Assembly: GCA_035638575.1 (NCBI GenBank)
Contig: DASQZT010000005.1
Coordinates: 1-64,000, forward strand
Origin: DASQZT01 sp035638575
Lineage (GTDB): Bacteria > Acidobacteriota > Terriglobia > Bryobacterales > Bryobacteraceae
Reading direction: 5' to 3'
DNA length: 64,000 bases
The position numbers were made by a program, and so were the translations under genes. The notes beneath the pieces were generated by a model that saw only the letters and a list, made by a program, of their open reading frames with translations, ran no database searches and had not been told where the DNA came from. Each line of letters starts with the position of its first letter. The first letter of the stretch is position 1. Positions 1 through 10,500 of this stretch are shown piece by piece.

Positions 1-140
1 ATCCGGGAGTATGTCGCGCGATATGCGCCGAGTTGCGGCATCCCACTGATGAGTTCGTTTCGCTGGCCGCTCGCCGCGTCCTGAAAGAAGTGATTGGTGA
101 TCTCGGAAGGTGAGGTCTGGTTGCGCTGATCGTTGTGGAA

Positions 141-773
141 CTAGCGGCGCATGAAGTCAAACGCAATCTCGCGCCCATATCCGTGGGCGACCGCGAGTGA
201 GATCCAGAGCATGGCAAACGGTTCCAGCAGGCGCGCCTGGCCGAGCGGCCCGGCGTCGTGCGCATCGAGACCGATTTCCGCGGCCAATTGATGGACCACC
301 TGTTTCGCCGCCGCGTCGTCCCCGCAATAGAACATGGATGCGGCGCGATCTCCAAAACGCGGATTCGCCATGATGTTGAACCCGATCGTATTGAACGCCT
401 TTACTACCCTCGCGCCCGGCGCCCAGGACGCAACCTGTTCCGCACCGGAGGTGGTGTTGCCGAACTCCAGGCCCGCCAACTGCGGCAACAACGGATTGGT
501 GGCGTCGATCAGGATCTTGCCGGCCAGGGGACCGGCGCCCTCGATGGCTCCCCGTGTCGCCGGCCAAGGGGTCGCGACCAGCACGATGTCACTAGACGCC
601 GCTGCGTCGGCCGAGGACGCCGCACGGGCCGTGCCGCCCGCTTTCCGGACGAGTTCCCGCATGGCTTGCGAGCCGGGATCGCGCGAGCCGAATGCGACGG
701 CGTGCCCGCCTGCAGCCCAACGCGAACCTAGAGTTCCGCCCACGTTTCCAGAGCCGATAACACCTATCTTCAT
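141..773 (-). CDS. NADPH-dependent F420 reductase-like oxidoreductase
   Basis: A 210-residue Rossmann-fold protein. The N-terminus carries the dinucleotide-binding glycine motif GSGNVGG at residues 7-13, followed by a basic GSRDP segment, which in this family binds the 2'-phosphate of NADPH. The length and fold match the NADP oxidoreductase/coenzyme F420-dependent family (about 200-230 residues). Many bacterial members act on substrates other than F420, so the true substrate is unknown. It stands alone, divergent from the GH51 gene across a 100-base gap. The ATG at 773 is well placed just before the Rossmann strand; no clear ribosome-binding site is visible. Confidence 0.8.
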   Translation of the reverse strand: MKIGVIGSGNVGGTLGSRWAAGGHAVAFGSRDPGSQAMRELVRKAGGTARAASSADAAASSDIVLVATPWPATRGAIEGAGPLAGKILIDATNPLLPQLAGLEFGNTTSGAEQVASWAPGARVVKAFNTIGFNIMANPRFGDRAASMFYCGDDAAAKQVVHQLAAEIGLDAHDAGPLGQARLLEPFAMLWISLAVAHGYGREIAFDFMRR

Positions 774-873
774 ATATCCTTATTTTCACTGCCCGGCTTG
801 GGCATTTCCGTCATGGACTGTACAGTTACGGCACTGCATCGCCGGGGAACGCAACGGGTGTTAAGGTAATCCA

Positions 874-2880
874 GTGAGACCAAAACTCGCGCTGCTTTGC
901 CTGGGGTTGTGGTGCGCCGGTGTGCGCGCCCAGCCTGACACGGTCATCGCGGTGGATGCGTCGCGGACCGGGCACGCGATTCCGCGCACCATCTATGGCA
1001 CGTTCCTGGAACCCATCGGGCACAGCACCTACGGCGGGCTGTGGGCCCAGATCCTGGAGAACCCCAGCTTCGAGGACAGTCTCTGGAGCGCGGGACGCCT
1101 GTCGCGGATGATCAGCCAGCGGAAGGAACTAGCGGACGCCTCCAATATCGGACTGCCACTACCCTGGGAGCCGCTCCATCCGGCGCAGGGATGGCGCTAC
1201 GAACCGCGGTGGGGCGACGCGGCCAACTCCGAGCGCTCGCTGTTGATCATGGCGCTGCCCGGGCAGGAGACGGGCGTGCGGCAACTGGTGTACCTGCCGG
1301 TTCACCGCACGCTGCGATACACCGGCAGCCTCTACGCCAAGCCGGTAAGCGGACCCCGCGAACTGGAAGTTTCCCTCCGCCGGCGAGACCGGCCCGACGA
1401 GGTCTTCGCCCGGCAGAAACTGCGGCTGCCGGCGGCCGGCTGGACGCGGTACGAGTTCTCACTGGAGCTTGCCAAGGGCGCTGTGGCCGGCCTGGAAGCG
1501 GTGGATTTCGCCATCGCCATTTCCGACGAAGCGCGCGTGCTGGTGGACCAGGCATTCCTGTTCCCGGCCGATGCCATCGACGGAATGAACCCCGAGATGA
1601 TCGCGTATGCGCGCGATATGAAAACCCCGCTGGTGCGGTATGGCGGCAACTACACCTCCGGATACCATTGGCGCGACGGCGTGGGGCCGATGGACCGGCG
1701 CGTCACCATGCTCAACCAATCGTGGGGCATGCCGGAATACAACCACTTCGGCACGGACGAGTTCCTGCGGTTTTGCGAGTTGATCGGCGCGCAGCCGCAG
1801 ATCGCCCTCAACCTGGGCAGCGGCACGCCGGAGGAAGCGGCGGACTGGGTGCGATACGTCAACGGCAAATGGGGCGACCGCGCGGGCGGCCTGGTCTGGG
1901 AGTTGGGCAACGAACTCTGGGGCAATTTCCAGATCGGCTATCCGACGCTCGCGCGAATCGCCGAGCGGACGAAGGAATTCAGCGACGCCGTTCGCCGCGC
2001 GGATCCGCGCTCGCGGCTCATCGCCACCGGGCAGGACCCGGATCACTTCGAGCAGTGGAACGCGGCACAACTCAAGCTTGGCCCCGATGCGCTGAACTAT
2101 CTTTCCACCCACTTCGTGGTGAGGACGGCCGACGTCCAGAAGGCCAACCCCTCGCCGGAATTCATCGCGCAGGCCGCGCTGGCGCTACCGGTGGGCCTGG
2201 AGCGGCAGTTGCGGAGCATGAAGCAGCAAATCGATGCGGACGCCGCGGCGCGCGGCCGGGTCCGCATCGCTTTCACCGAATGGCTGTTCACCGGCCCCGC
2301 GGCGTCGGCCCCCACGTACGACAATTTGGGCGGGGCGCTATGCACGGCCGGCTTCCTGAACACGCTGCTGCGCACGGCTGACTTCACCCCGGTTTCCGAC
2401 ATGACGGGGCTCATCGAATTCGGCGGCGTCTGGCAGAAGCGCGCACGGGTCTACGGCGTGCCGGCCTACTGGGCCTTTCGCATGTACTCGCGCGCCGACG
2501 CTGCCACGCTGGTGGAGACCAAGGTGCAAGGCGAGCAGTACGATGTGGACGAGGGCGTCAAGCGCATTCCGGCGATCCGCTCCGTGCCGTACCTGGACGT
2601 GGTCTCGGCATTGAACGCGGGCGGCACACGGCTGACGCTGTTCTGCGTGAACCGCCACCTGACGCGCCAGATACCCGCCGCGGTGCAGCTTTCGGGGTTT
2701 ACCGCGGTGTCGTCCCGCGCACAGCAGCTCACATCGAAGAGCCTGTACGACGGGAACAGCGAGGAGCATCCGGAGGCGATCGTGCCGGTGGATGTGAGGG
2801 TGAACGCGCAGGGACGCGCATTCGAATTCACGTTTCCGCCCATGAGTGTTACGGTGATCGAGTTAGAAGGGAGACACTGA
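874..2880 (+). CDS. GH51-type alpha-L-arabinofuranosidase, exported
   Basis: A 668-residue secreted glycoside hydrolase with a GTG start and an AAGG ribosome site about 8 bases upstream. Residues 1-20 form a signal peptide ending near VRAQ. The GH51 hallmarks are visible: the barrel segment RYGGNYTSGYHW near residues 255-266, WELGNELWG with the predicted acid/base Glu347, and FTEW with the predicted nucleophile Glu469. The family removes terminal arabinofuranosyl groups from arabinans and arabinoxylans. It sits one base upstream of a CBM9-like exported protein, so the two are probably co-transcribed and act together in the periplasm or outside the cell. Exact substrate preference within GH51 is inference. 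Confidence 0.88.
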   Translation: MRPKLALLCLGLWCAGVRAQPDTVIAVDASRTGHAIPRTIYGTFLEPIGHSTYGGLWAQILENPSFEDSLWSAGRLSRMISQRKELADASNIGLPLPWEPLHPAQGWRYEPRWGDAANSERSLLIMALPGQETGVRQLVYLPVHRTLRYTGSLYAKPVSGPRELEVSLRRRDRPDEVFARQKLRLPAAGWTRYEFSLELAKGAVAGLEAVDFAIAISDEARVLVDQAFLFPADAIDGMNPEMIAYARDMKTPLVRYGGNYTSGYHWRDGVGPMDRRVTMLNQSWGMPEYNHFGTDEFLRFCELIGAQPQIALNLGSGTPEEAADWVRYVNGKWGDRAGGLVWELGNELWGNFQIGYPTLARIAERTKEFSDAVRRADPRSRLIATGQDPDHFEQWNAAQLKLGPDALNYLSTHFVVRTADVQKANPSPEFIAQAALALPVGLERQLRSMKQQIDADAAARGRVRIAFTEWLFTGPAASAPTYDNLGGALCTAGFLNTLLRTADFTPVSDMTGLIEFGGVWQKRARVYGVPAYWAFRMYSRADAATLVETKVQGEQYDVDEGVKRIPAIRSVPYLDVVSALNAGGTRLTLFCVNRHLTRQIPAAVQLSGFTAVSSRAQQLTSKSLYDGNSEEHPEAIVPVDVRVNAQGRAFEFTFPPMSVTVIELEGRH

Positions 2881-2881
2881 G

Positions 2882-3598
2882 ATGCGACTGATTCTGACAT
2901 GCCTGGCGCTGGCCGCGGCTCTTCCGGCACAGCCGCCGATTCCCAGTTACGGAGTGAAGCGCGCCGCCGGCCGCATCGTAATCGACGGCAAGCTGGACGA
3001 GAAGGCCTGGCAGGAGGCGTCCACCATCGAGTTCGTGTTCCCCTGGGATTTCCAGACCGGCGCCAAGCAGAAGACCACCGCCCGGCTGCTGTGGGACGAC
3101 GACTATCTCTATGTCGGATACGAGTGCGAGGACAAAGACATCGTGGCGCTGCGGACCGAGCGCGACGATCCCACGTATCAAGACGACGCGGTAGAGATCT
3201 TCATCAACCCGCGACCGTCGCAGACCGGCGTCTACTTCGGCCTGGAGATGAACGCGCGCGCGGTGCTGTACGACTACGTGATGGTGGACGCCCGGTATGC
3301 GTTCAAGCGCTTCAACATGCAGGGCGTGCTGCTGGCTACGTTCATCCGCGGCACGCTGAACGCACGCGGCGATGAAGACCAGGGCTGGAGCCTGGAAGTC
3401 GCGATCCCGTGGGCAAATTTCGAAGAACTTGCAAGGCGGCCGACTCCCGGCACCATCTGGACCGCCAATCTCAACCGCTGGGACGGGGTCGAGCCCGACC
3501 GCCGCCTCAGCATGTGGTCCGATCCGGTCCAACCCCGGGCGCAGCCTCACGTGCCCGCGAGGTTCGGCCAGTTGGTATTCGTGCAGGACGCGAAATAA
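2882..3598 (+). CDS. exported CBM9-like carbohydrate-binding protein
   Basis: A 238-residue protein with a short signal peptide (residues 1 to about 19). The rest is one beta-sandwich domain of the CBM9/DOMON-like type: an IDGKLDEKAW motif near residue 33, then LWDDDYLYVGYEC and DDAVEIFINP. In this superfamily these strands form the sugar-binding or heme-binding core; members beside glycoside hydrolases usually bind carbohydrate. Its ATG follows the GH51 stop by one base, suggesting a two-gene operon for arabinose-containing polymers. No catalytic domain is present. Confidence 0.78.
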   Translation: MRLILTCLALAAALPAQPPIPSYGVKRAAGRIVIDGKLDEKAWQEASTIEFVFPWDFQTGAKQKTTARLLWDDDYLYVGYECEDKDIVALRTERDDPTYQDDAVEIFINPRPSQTGVYFGLEMNARAVLYDYVMVDARYAFKRFNMQGVLLATFIRGTLNARGDEDQGWSLEVAIPWANFEELARRPTPGTIWTANLNRWDGVEPDRRLSMWSDPVQPRAQPHVPARFGQLVFVQDAK

Positions 3599-4693
3599 TC
3601 ACCCGGCGTCCTCCGGCGGAAGGCGCACGGGCCTGCGCTCGTTCGAAGAGCGGTAGATGGCCGCGATGATCTCCACGACTTTGCGGCCATCCTCGCCGGT
3701 CGCCAGCGGCGGGCGGTCCTCGAGAATGGCGCGCAGAAAGTCGCGGTCCTGTGCGGCGTGATAATGCGTGACGGGGTCGATGCGCCGGAACGCGGCGCGA
3801 TCCTCTTCCTCGAAGACAGGTAGCAGGTGTTCCTCGCCCGGAATCGTCCAGAGATCGTTCAGCGGCGGCTCGGCGACTCCGGTCATGCCGGCGATGAAGG
3901 TGGCGCCGCTGTCGGTCTGGGCGCCGACCGACGCGCCGTTCGAGCCATGCACGTGGATCTTGGTGTGGATCCCGGGCTTCTGGCTCAGGCTGACCACCAC
4001 GGAACCGAGCGCCCCGCTGCGGAACCGGATCATGGCCAGGGCGGTGTCTTCGACTTCAATGTAAGGATGATTCAAATTGGCGTAGCAGCCGCTGATTTCG
4101 TCGATCGGTCCCATGAGCCATTGCAGGATGTCCAGGTGGTGTGGCGACTGATTGATCAACACGCCGCCGCCTTCGGTTTCCCATTTCCCGCGCCACGCGT
4201 CGGACCGGTAGTAACTCTCGTCGCGCCAACTGAACATGGCCACGGTGCCCAAGGCGGGAGCGCCGATTTTGCCCGCGTCGATGGCGGCCTTCATGCGGCA
4301 CACGGGTTCGAAGAAACGGCGCTGGCTGACCACTCCCAGCTTGACCCGATGGCGCGCGGCAGCCTCGATCATGGCGTCGCAATCGGAGAGGGTGGAGGCC
4401 AGAGGCTTCTCCACCAGCACGTGGATTCCCGCTTCGGCCGCGCGCACGGCTGGCGCCCGGTGCGCCGGATGCGGGGTGCAGACAATCACGGCTTCGATGC
4501 GGGCTTCCGCGATCATGCTCTCGAGATCGCGGCAGGCTCGCACGTGGTAGCGGGCCGCAAATTCGGCCGCGCGCTCCGGCGCGGTATCGGTGACGGCCAC
4601 GAATTCGGCTTCGGGCAATTCGCCGAGAGCGGCGGCGTGCAGGTGGGCCACTTTGCCGCAGCCCACAATGGCAGTTCGGACCTTGCGGTTCAT
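3599..4693 (-). CDS. Gfo/Idh/MocA family oxidoreductase
   Basis: A 364-residue NAD(P)-dependent oxidoreductase of the glucose-fructose oxidoreductase/inositol dehydrogenase family. The Rossmann motif GCGKVAHLH is at residues 11-19 and the catalytic EKP motif at 95-97. A GGGVLINQSPHHLDIL segment in the C-terminal domain carries the histidines expected in the active site. The family oxidises sugars, inositols or their derivatives. It lies 3 bases downstream of a sugar isomerase/epimerase on the same strand, which supports a joint sugar-catabolic role. The substrate cannot be read from the sequence. Confidence 0.85.
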   Translation of the reverse strand: MNRKVRTAIVGCGKVAHLHAAALGELPEAEFVAVTDTAPERAAEFAARYHVRACRDLESMIAEARIEAVIVCTPHPAHRAPAVRAAEAGIHVLVEKPLASTLSDCDAMIEAAARHRVKLGVVSQRRFFEPVCRMKAAIDAGKIGAPALGTVAMFSWRDESYYRSDAWRGKWETEGGGVLINQSPHHLDILQWLMGPIDEISGCYANLNHPYIEVEDTALAMIRFRSGALGSVVVSLSQKPGIHTKIHVHGSNGASVGAQTDSGATFIAGMTGVAEPPLNDLWTIPGEEHLLPVFEEEDRAAFRRIDPVTHYHAAQDRDFLRAILEDRPPLATGEDGRKVVEIIAAIYRSSNERRPVRLPPEDAG

Positions 4694-4696
4694 CTC

Positions 4697-5596
4697 CTAT
4701 TCCTTAAAGTGAATCGCGATCATCCTGCGCAGGAACGCCAGCGACTCCGCCATCTCGTCCATCCCGTTCATGCCGTCTTCGATACTGATCCAGCCGGAAT
4801 AGCCGTGCCGCGCCAGGATGCGGAAGATCGCGCTGTAGTCGTTCAAGCCCTTCCCGGTGACCCCGTGGCGCAAACTGGGCGAATAGCCGAGAGTGCCGTC
4901 GCTCTGCCGCAGTTCGTCGAGAGACGCGCCGGGCGCCAGGAAGCGATCGCTGGCGTGCATGCTGACCACACGGCCGGCGACGCGCTCCAGCAGGTCCACC
5001 GGGTCGTCTCCGGCCACGATGGCGTTGGACGGATCGTACTGCACTCCGAAATACTCGCGCTCGGGGATGGCGTTCAGGACGGCGAGAAAAACATCCTGCT
5101 TCTGGGCGAACTCCGGGTAGCGCCAGAAGCCGTCCTTGTAGTGATTCTCCAAGCCGAGCACGATGTCGTATTCGCGGGCCACGGGCACGAGCGCGGTGAT
5201 GGCTTCCACGACCCACTCGATGCCTTGCTCCCGGCCGACTTCGGGATAGCGCTGGCCGGTGAGCACGCGGCACACGGTCCGCGGTCCGCCGAGCCGGCGG
5301 GCCACACGAATCATATCGGCCTCGTGTTCGACCGCCTGCTTGCGGGCATCCGGCAGGGGGCTGGTGAAATCGGGCGAGCAGCAGAGCATGGGCATCTCGA
5401 AGCCCGCCCGGTGAATGGCATCGCGGACCTTCGCCAGATAGTCGGAATCCAGGCTGGTGAAGAAGCCTTCATACAGTTCCAGACCGTCGGCGTCGAGGTC
5501 TTTGGCCATGTCCACCCACTCGAAGACGGACATGGTGCGAGCTGCCGCGATTTCATCGAGGTAGCACTTGGGGAAAGCGGAGATTTTCGGCGGCAT
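4697..5596 (-). CDS. sugar phosphate isomerase/epimerase (xylose isomerase-like TIM barrel)
   Basis: About 299 residues from the ATG at 5596 (MPPKISAFPK). The open frame extends upstream, but its extra residues are non-conserved and would overlap aroE. The protein shows the AP endonuclease 2-like TIM barrel: DADGLELYEGFF near the start, a metal-binding GLENHYKDG and YDPSN in the middle, MHASDR, and a terminal SIEDGMNGMDEM. These Glu, His and Asp residues bind the divalent metal in the family. Enzymes of this fold isomerise or epimerise sugars and inositol derivatives. It is placed directly before a Gfo/Idh/MocA dehydrogenase, a pairing common in inositol and rare-sugar pathways. The substrate is unknown. 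Confidence 0.82.
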   Translation of the reverse strand: MPPKISAFPKCYLDEIAAARTMSVFEWVDMAKDLDADGLELYEGFFTSLDSDYLAKVRDAIHRAGFEMPMLCCSPDFTSPLPDARKQAVEHEADMIRVARRLGGPRTVCRVLTGQRYPEVGREQGIEWVVEAITALVPVAREYDIVLGLENHYKDGFWRYPEFAQKQDVFLAVLNAIPEREYFGVQYDPSNAIVAGDDPVDLLERVAGRVVSMHASDRFLAPGASLDELRQSDGTLGYSPSLRHGVTGKGLNDYSAIFRILARHGYSGWISIEDGMNGMDEMAESLAFLRRMIAIHFKE

Positions 5597-5619
5597 AAGG
5601 GACCGTAAAGCCAATCGTA

Positions 5620-6480
5620 TTACGCGAGCCCTAAGGCCTGCCGCAGCGCGTCCTTCATCACCGCCTCCGGCGCCTTCCGCCCGGTCCACAATTCGAACCC
5701 GATCGCGCCCTGATAGACGAGCATGGCCAGGCCGTCGAGAACCGGCAGGCCCCGCTGCCGCGCCGCGCGGAGCAGGCGCGTCTCCGGCGGGTTGAAGACC
5801 ACATCGCAGACCAGCATTCCCGAGTGCGCGGAGCGCAGGTCCACGGGCGGCATGGCGTCCACATCCGGATACAGGCCGATGGATGTGGCATTGACCATGA
5901 TATCGGTGTCAGCGGGCACCGCATAGGTACTTTGCCATGGCTCGAACCGGATCGGCGCGTCAGTTTTCGAGACGAGATCAGAGACCATCGGTTCCCCGCG
6001 GCTCACCGAGCGGTTTACCACCAATACGTCCGAGGCCCCGGCCAGGGCCAGTTCCGTCACGATTGCCCGTGCCGCGCCGCCGGCGCCGAGCACGGCCACG
6101 CGCTTGTTCCTCGGGTCAACTCCGGCGTCCGTGCGCAGGCCCCGCAGGAAACCCTTGCCGTCGGTGTTCTCGCCGATCAACCGGTCCGCTTCCCGTCTGA
6201 CCGTGTTCACCGCGCCGATGATCGCGGCATCCGGCGCCACCGCGTCGAGGTACTCGATGACCGCGACCTTGTGCGGAATCGTGAGGTTGAGGCCCTGCAT
6301 GCCGAACGCTCGCATTCCGGTCATGGCGTCGCGCAACCTCGCGGGCGGCACCTCGACCGTGAGGTATCGCCAGTTCAATCCGATGGCCCGGAAGGCCGCC
6401 TCCTGCATGGCGCCTGTCGGGTTCTCCGCCACTGGCTGGCCAAAGCAGCCCACTAACTCCGCCCTGAAATTTGCCGGCAT
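5620..6480 (-). CDS. aroE: shikimate dehydrogenase AroE
   Basis: A 286-residue enzyme reducing 3-dehydroshikimate to shikimate with NADPH in aromatic amino acid synthesis. From the ATG at 6480 the landmarks are LNLTIPHK with catalytic Lys71, GENTDGKG with catalytic Asp107, and the nucleotide-binding GAGGAARAI near residue 135, followed by VVNRS. A TTG three codons upstream is possible but less likely. It is the first gene of a minus-strand run with the isomerase (23-base gap) and the dehydrogenase. Enzymes of this family may act on quinate, but the motifs fit AroE well. Confidence 0.9.
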   Translation of the reverse strand: MPANFRAELVGCFGQPVAENPTGAMQEAAFRAIGLNWRYLTVEVPPARLRDAMTGMRAFGMQGLNLTIPHKVAVIEYLDAVAPDAAIIGAVNTVRREADRLIGENTDGKGFLRGLRTDAGVDPRNKRVAVLGAGGAARAIVTELALAGASDVLVVNRSVSRGEPMVSDLVSKTDAPIRFEPWQSTYAVPADTDIMVNATSIGLYPDVDAMPPVDLRSAHSGMLVCDVVFNPPETRLLRAARQRGLPVLDGLAMLVYQGAIGFELWTGRKAPEAVMKDALRQALGLA

Positions 6481-6544
6481 ACGAGCCAAGTTAGCACGAC
6501 AAATGTGATGTGCTGCGGTCTGTTACAGTTGTCACTTACAAGCC

Positions 6545-7543
6545 ATGAAGACAGCCACTCTCGAACAGCCGGGCCGATTCACCCTCACCGACACCGCGCA
6601 ACCTGGCGCGCCAGGACCGAGGGAAGTTCTCGTGCGCGTCTTGGCGATTGGCATTTGCGGCACCGATCTGCACGCGTTCGAAGGCACCCAGCCATTTTTC
6701 ACTTATCCGCGAATTCTCGGGCACGAACTGGCGGTCGAGGTGATCGAGGCCGGCGACAGCGACGGGCAGTTCAGGCCCGGCGACCGGTGCGCGGTGAACC
6801 CGTATATGACCTGCGGCGAATGCGCGGCCTGCTTGTTGGGACGGACGAACTGCTGCGCCAAGATGCGCGTGATCGGCGTCCATTCCGACGGCGGCATGCG
6901 CGACCGCATTCTTCTGCCGGCGAAACATCTGTACCGGTGCGAGAGCCTGCCGCCCATACAGATTCCGCTCGTGGAGACGCTCGGCGTCGGCATCCACGCC
7001 GTGGGCCGCGCGGCGCCGCAGGCGGGCGACCGCGCGATCGTCGTCGGCGCCGGACCCATCGGGCTGTCGGTGATGCAGTTTTTATTGCTGGCAGGCGCCG
7101 ATGTCGGGGTGATTGAGAAGATGCCGGAGCGCCTCGAATTCGCGGCCCGGCATTACGGCTTGACGCGCTATTATCCGTCGCACCAGGAGGCGCGGCAGGA
7201 AGAGCCGTCCTTCCTGGTGTTCGACTGCACCGGCGACAAGAGTTCGATGGATGGCTCGATTCAGCTGCTCCAGCAGGCCGGCACGCTGGTTTTCGTCGGC
7301 CTGATCAACGACACGATTTCCTTATTCGATCCGGACCTTCACCGGCGCGAGGCGACGATCCTGGCGAGCCGCAACAGCACGCCGGCCGAGCACCATCGCG
7401 TGCTCGACTACATGGAGAACGGGCGGATCGATGTGGCGTCGTGGCCCACGGAGTGCGTTGGTCCCGACGCGATGAACAAGCGGTTTCCGCCGTGGCTTCA
7501 CCGGGAGGCCGGCGTCGTAAAGGCTATCGTCGAGTGGTCTTGA
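6545..7543 (+). CDS. zinc-dependent medium-chain alcohol/polyol dehydrogenase
   Basis: A 332-residue MDR-family dehydrogenase. The catalytic zinc ligands Cys38 (GICGTD), His60 and Glu61 (GHE) are present, and the structural zinc site is complete with Cys90, Cys93, Cys96 and Cys104. The cofactor fold shows GAGPIGLSVMQ. The pattern is closest to sorbitol, galactitol or L-galactonate-type dehydrogenases that oxidise sugar alcohols or acids with NAD. It is divergent from aroE with a 64-base shared promoter region and converges on the GH38 gene. The precise substrate is inferred only from its carbohydrate-gene neighbours. Confidence 0.83.
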   Translation: MKTATLEQPGRFTLTDTAQPGAPGPREVLVRVLAIGICGTDLHAFEGTQPFFTYPRILGHELAVEVIEAGDSDGQFRPGDRCAVNPYMTCGECAACLLGRTNCCAKMRVIGVHSDGGMRDRILLPAKHLYRCESLPPIQIPLVETLGVGIHAVGRAAPQAGDRAIVVGAGPIGLSVMQFLLLAGADVGVIEKMPERLEFAARHYGLTRYYPSHQEARQEEPSFLVFDCTGDKSSMDGSIQLLQQAGTLVFVGLINDTISLFDPDLHRREATILASRNSTPAEHHRVLDYMENGRIDVASWPTECVGPDAMNKRFPPWLHREAGVVKAIVEWS

Positions 7544-7549
7544 GTTGCG

Positions 7550-10500
7550 TTACGGCGCCACCGGGCGCGCTAGCACGCGCAAGGTCACGATCGCGAAGGG
7601 CGGCATGGCCACGTCCACGCCGTCTTTCGACACGGGGATCTCGCGGAGGTTGTCCTCGGCGGCGTTCGACAGCCAGGCGCGGCTGAATTCGAGCAGGCGC
7701 GAAGAGAGGCGCGCCTTGCCCTCGCGGCCGGAGGTCTCCAGCAGACGGACGATGTAGCCCTCGCCATCCTCGGCGGGCTTGAGCGTCTCCAGTTCGACGC
7801 CGCCGCCCGCCAGGCCGAGGAAACTCGCGGGCGTGGCCGGCAGCGTGCCTCGCAACCCGACTTTATCGTTTCTCCCCAGCTCGCCGGTTTCGAGCGGCGT
7901 CAGCGATTCCCTTCCCAGGCGGCTCAGCAGCGCCGGATCCAGCGTGGCGCCGCTTGTGACCACGTAGCGGAAAGTGAACTCTCCGCTCTGCACGCGCGGG
8001 AAGTTGGTGTGCCAGTAGTTGTTCAGCGCGTAGGAGAAGATGGCGGACGACTTCGGCTCGAACTTCTCCGGCCACAGGCCCCGATTGATGTCGCCGAAGG
8101 TCACGAGCGGCGCATCGACGGGGATCAACGCCGCGCTGAACCCGCCGCCGCTGACGCGCGCCCAGTGTCCCGCCGTGTACCATTCGCGGCAGCCGCCGGC
8201 GAGTTCGTCGCGCCCCGGATTGACGGTTCCGCTCTGGCCCTCGTACTCGAATTCCGGCTGCGGCGCCGCGAAGGGGAACGCAAAGTAGATGGCCTCCTTG
8301 TCGTTCACCGGCTCTTTCTGGAAGCGATTGACGATCTCGATCTTCTTCTCGCCGTTGAACAGGCGGATCTCCACATCGATGCGGGGCGCATGGAGGCCGC
8401 TCGCCCGGTAAGTCAGAGACTGTCCCCACGGCGTTGCGGCGGCGTTCCCCGCGGACGCAGCAGCCGCGGGGGTTACCGTCAGGTTCGCGTCGGGCAAGTG
8501 TTCGGATATGTGGATGAGGCGTGTGTTGTCGCCGCCCGCCACGTACATGTATTGGTCGAGCACGTACGGGTTCTTCGGATCGGCCAGCTCGCGGCCGGCC
8601 TGCTTGTCGAAGATGCTGGAGATCCCGCCGCGGTTCGAATCGACGGTGACGCGGTAGAACTCGTTCTCGATGGTGTTCGCCGGTTTCGGCTCGGGCGACG
8701 CCGGCGCGGTCTGGCTGCTTTCCATCCGGTAGACGCGATAGCCCATCGCGGGCACGCTGCCGGCCAGGAATCGCACGCGCCGGTATCCGTTTCCGGCCCG
8801 CAGCGATTCCAGCGCCGCCGGCTGGCCCGTTCCCGTATCCACCAACTGCGTGCCATTCGAAAGATCGAGTTCCACCAGGCCGCTGCGCTCGTGGGCCAGC
8901 GAGTTGAAAACGACAATCGCGGGCGGCTCGATCCGGATGCTGTCGAGCAGCCGGCTCATGGATTCCTGGGCGATCCAATGCGCCGCCTCGCGGGCGTCGG
9001 AGACGTGGAAATGTTTGGTCTCGATCTGGCGCACGCTCTGTTCGCTCTCCGGCCGCGAATAGCCGCCCGAGGACGTGTAGGTGTGTTCGGCGTAGAGCAG
9101 CAGGTCGCGCCACAAACGCCGCAGTCCTTCGAGCGGCGGCGCCCATTCGGGCTTCTGCAGCGCGGCCACCGAGGACAGCTTCTCGACCGACAGCGCGCGG
9201 CTCTCGGTCTCGCGGTAGAGGGCGGCGAATTGCGCGTCGGTGCCGATGCCGTCCTCCCAATAGGGTCCGAAGTCGCCGCGGACGGTCTCGAGCTGGTCTC
9301 CGAATTTCTTCTCGATGGTCTCGAAGTAGTCGCGGAAGGTCGCCAGTTGCAGGCGCGGCCAGGCGTATTTGGCATTCCAGGCGCGGACGAATTCGCCCTC
9401 GCCGGGGATGAGGTCGGTGTTTTCGAGTTGGCTTCCGAACATCAGAACGACGTCGGGGCGGTAGCCCGGCGATTCGAAGGTCTCGAAGAAAGTGGGCAGG
9501 CCATCGCGGCAGCCGGCCTCGCGCGGCGGCAGGCCGCAGATGAACCAGAGGTTGGAGTACTGGCGTGTGTAGGCCATCAGCACCTTCGCGCCGTCGGGGC
9601 CCTGCCACCAGAATGGCGAGCGGGTCTGCCACCGGCCGTAAAGGGGCTGCGGGCCGCGGTCGTCATTGGCGCCCGCGGCGAAGTACTTGACGCCGGCGGC
9701 GGCCAGCACGGATGCGTAGCTCCAGGGATAGGCCGGCACGTCGGTGATGTTGGCGTAGTCGTTCGGTCTGCCCGCCTCGCGATTCAGCGCGCGGCCGGCG
9801 TAGGTCGAGCGGATCAGCGTCTCCAGGCCGGCGCCGCCGGCCATCAGGTTGGCGTACTGCGCTGGGATCGAGATGCGGCCCGCGCGCACCGCCTCCAGGA
9901 ATTCTTTCCGCGCCGCCGGAGAGCGCGTGCGCAGGTACTGCTCCACCAGCCACACACCATCGAGAGAGAAGCGCATGTCGGCGTCGTGGCGCATCTCTTC
10001 CAGCAGGCGATCGATGTTGCGGTTCTGCAGCTCCTCGATCTTGGGCTGGTAGTCGGTGAAGCCGATATCGAGGTGGGTGTGCGGCACCAGGTAGACGGTG
10101 AGCTTTCGTTTGGGAGTAAGCCGTTCGGCACGCTGGTAGCTCCTGCCATCGAGCAGCAGGGCGGCGCGCGCTTCGGAGCCGGCGGCGAACTCCGGGACCT
10201 TGAATTCGAACCGCTGCTGGCCGAAGCGCGCGGGTGCCAGTTCGGCGCGATACTCGGCGCCGCCGATCGTCAGCGTGAGAGTCCCGCGAGAGACCACCGC
10301 GGCAGCGGTGACAGTCGTCGTAACCAGCTCGCGCGTCACGCCGTTCTCCGTAACGAAGAAGTACGCCGGCTCGACCGAGATTGCAGGTTCCGCGGCCGCC
10401 GGGCCGGTGTGCAACAGCGCCAGCGCATCCCAACTGATCTGCGAATCGCCATTTTCGTCGGCCGCGTCGTCCACGGCGGTGATGCGCAACTCGTTATCGC

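Noticed and set aside
1..140. A possible gene end at the left border, including an in-frame continuation after the TAG of the reductase gene.
   Set aside because: Too short to identify and no motif is visible on either strand.
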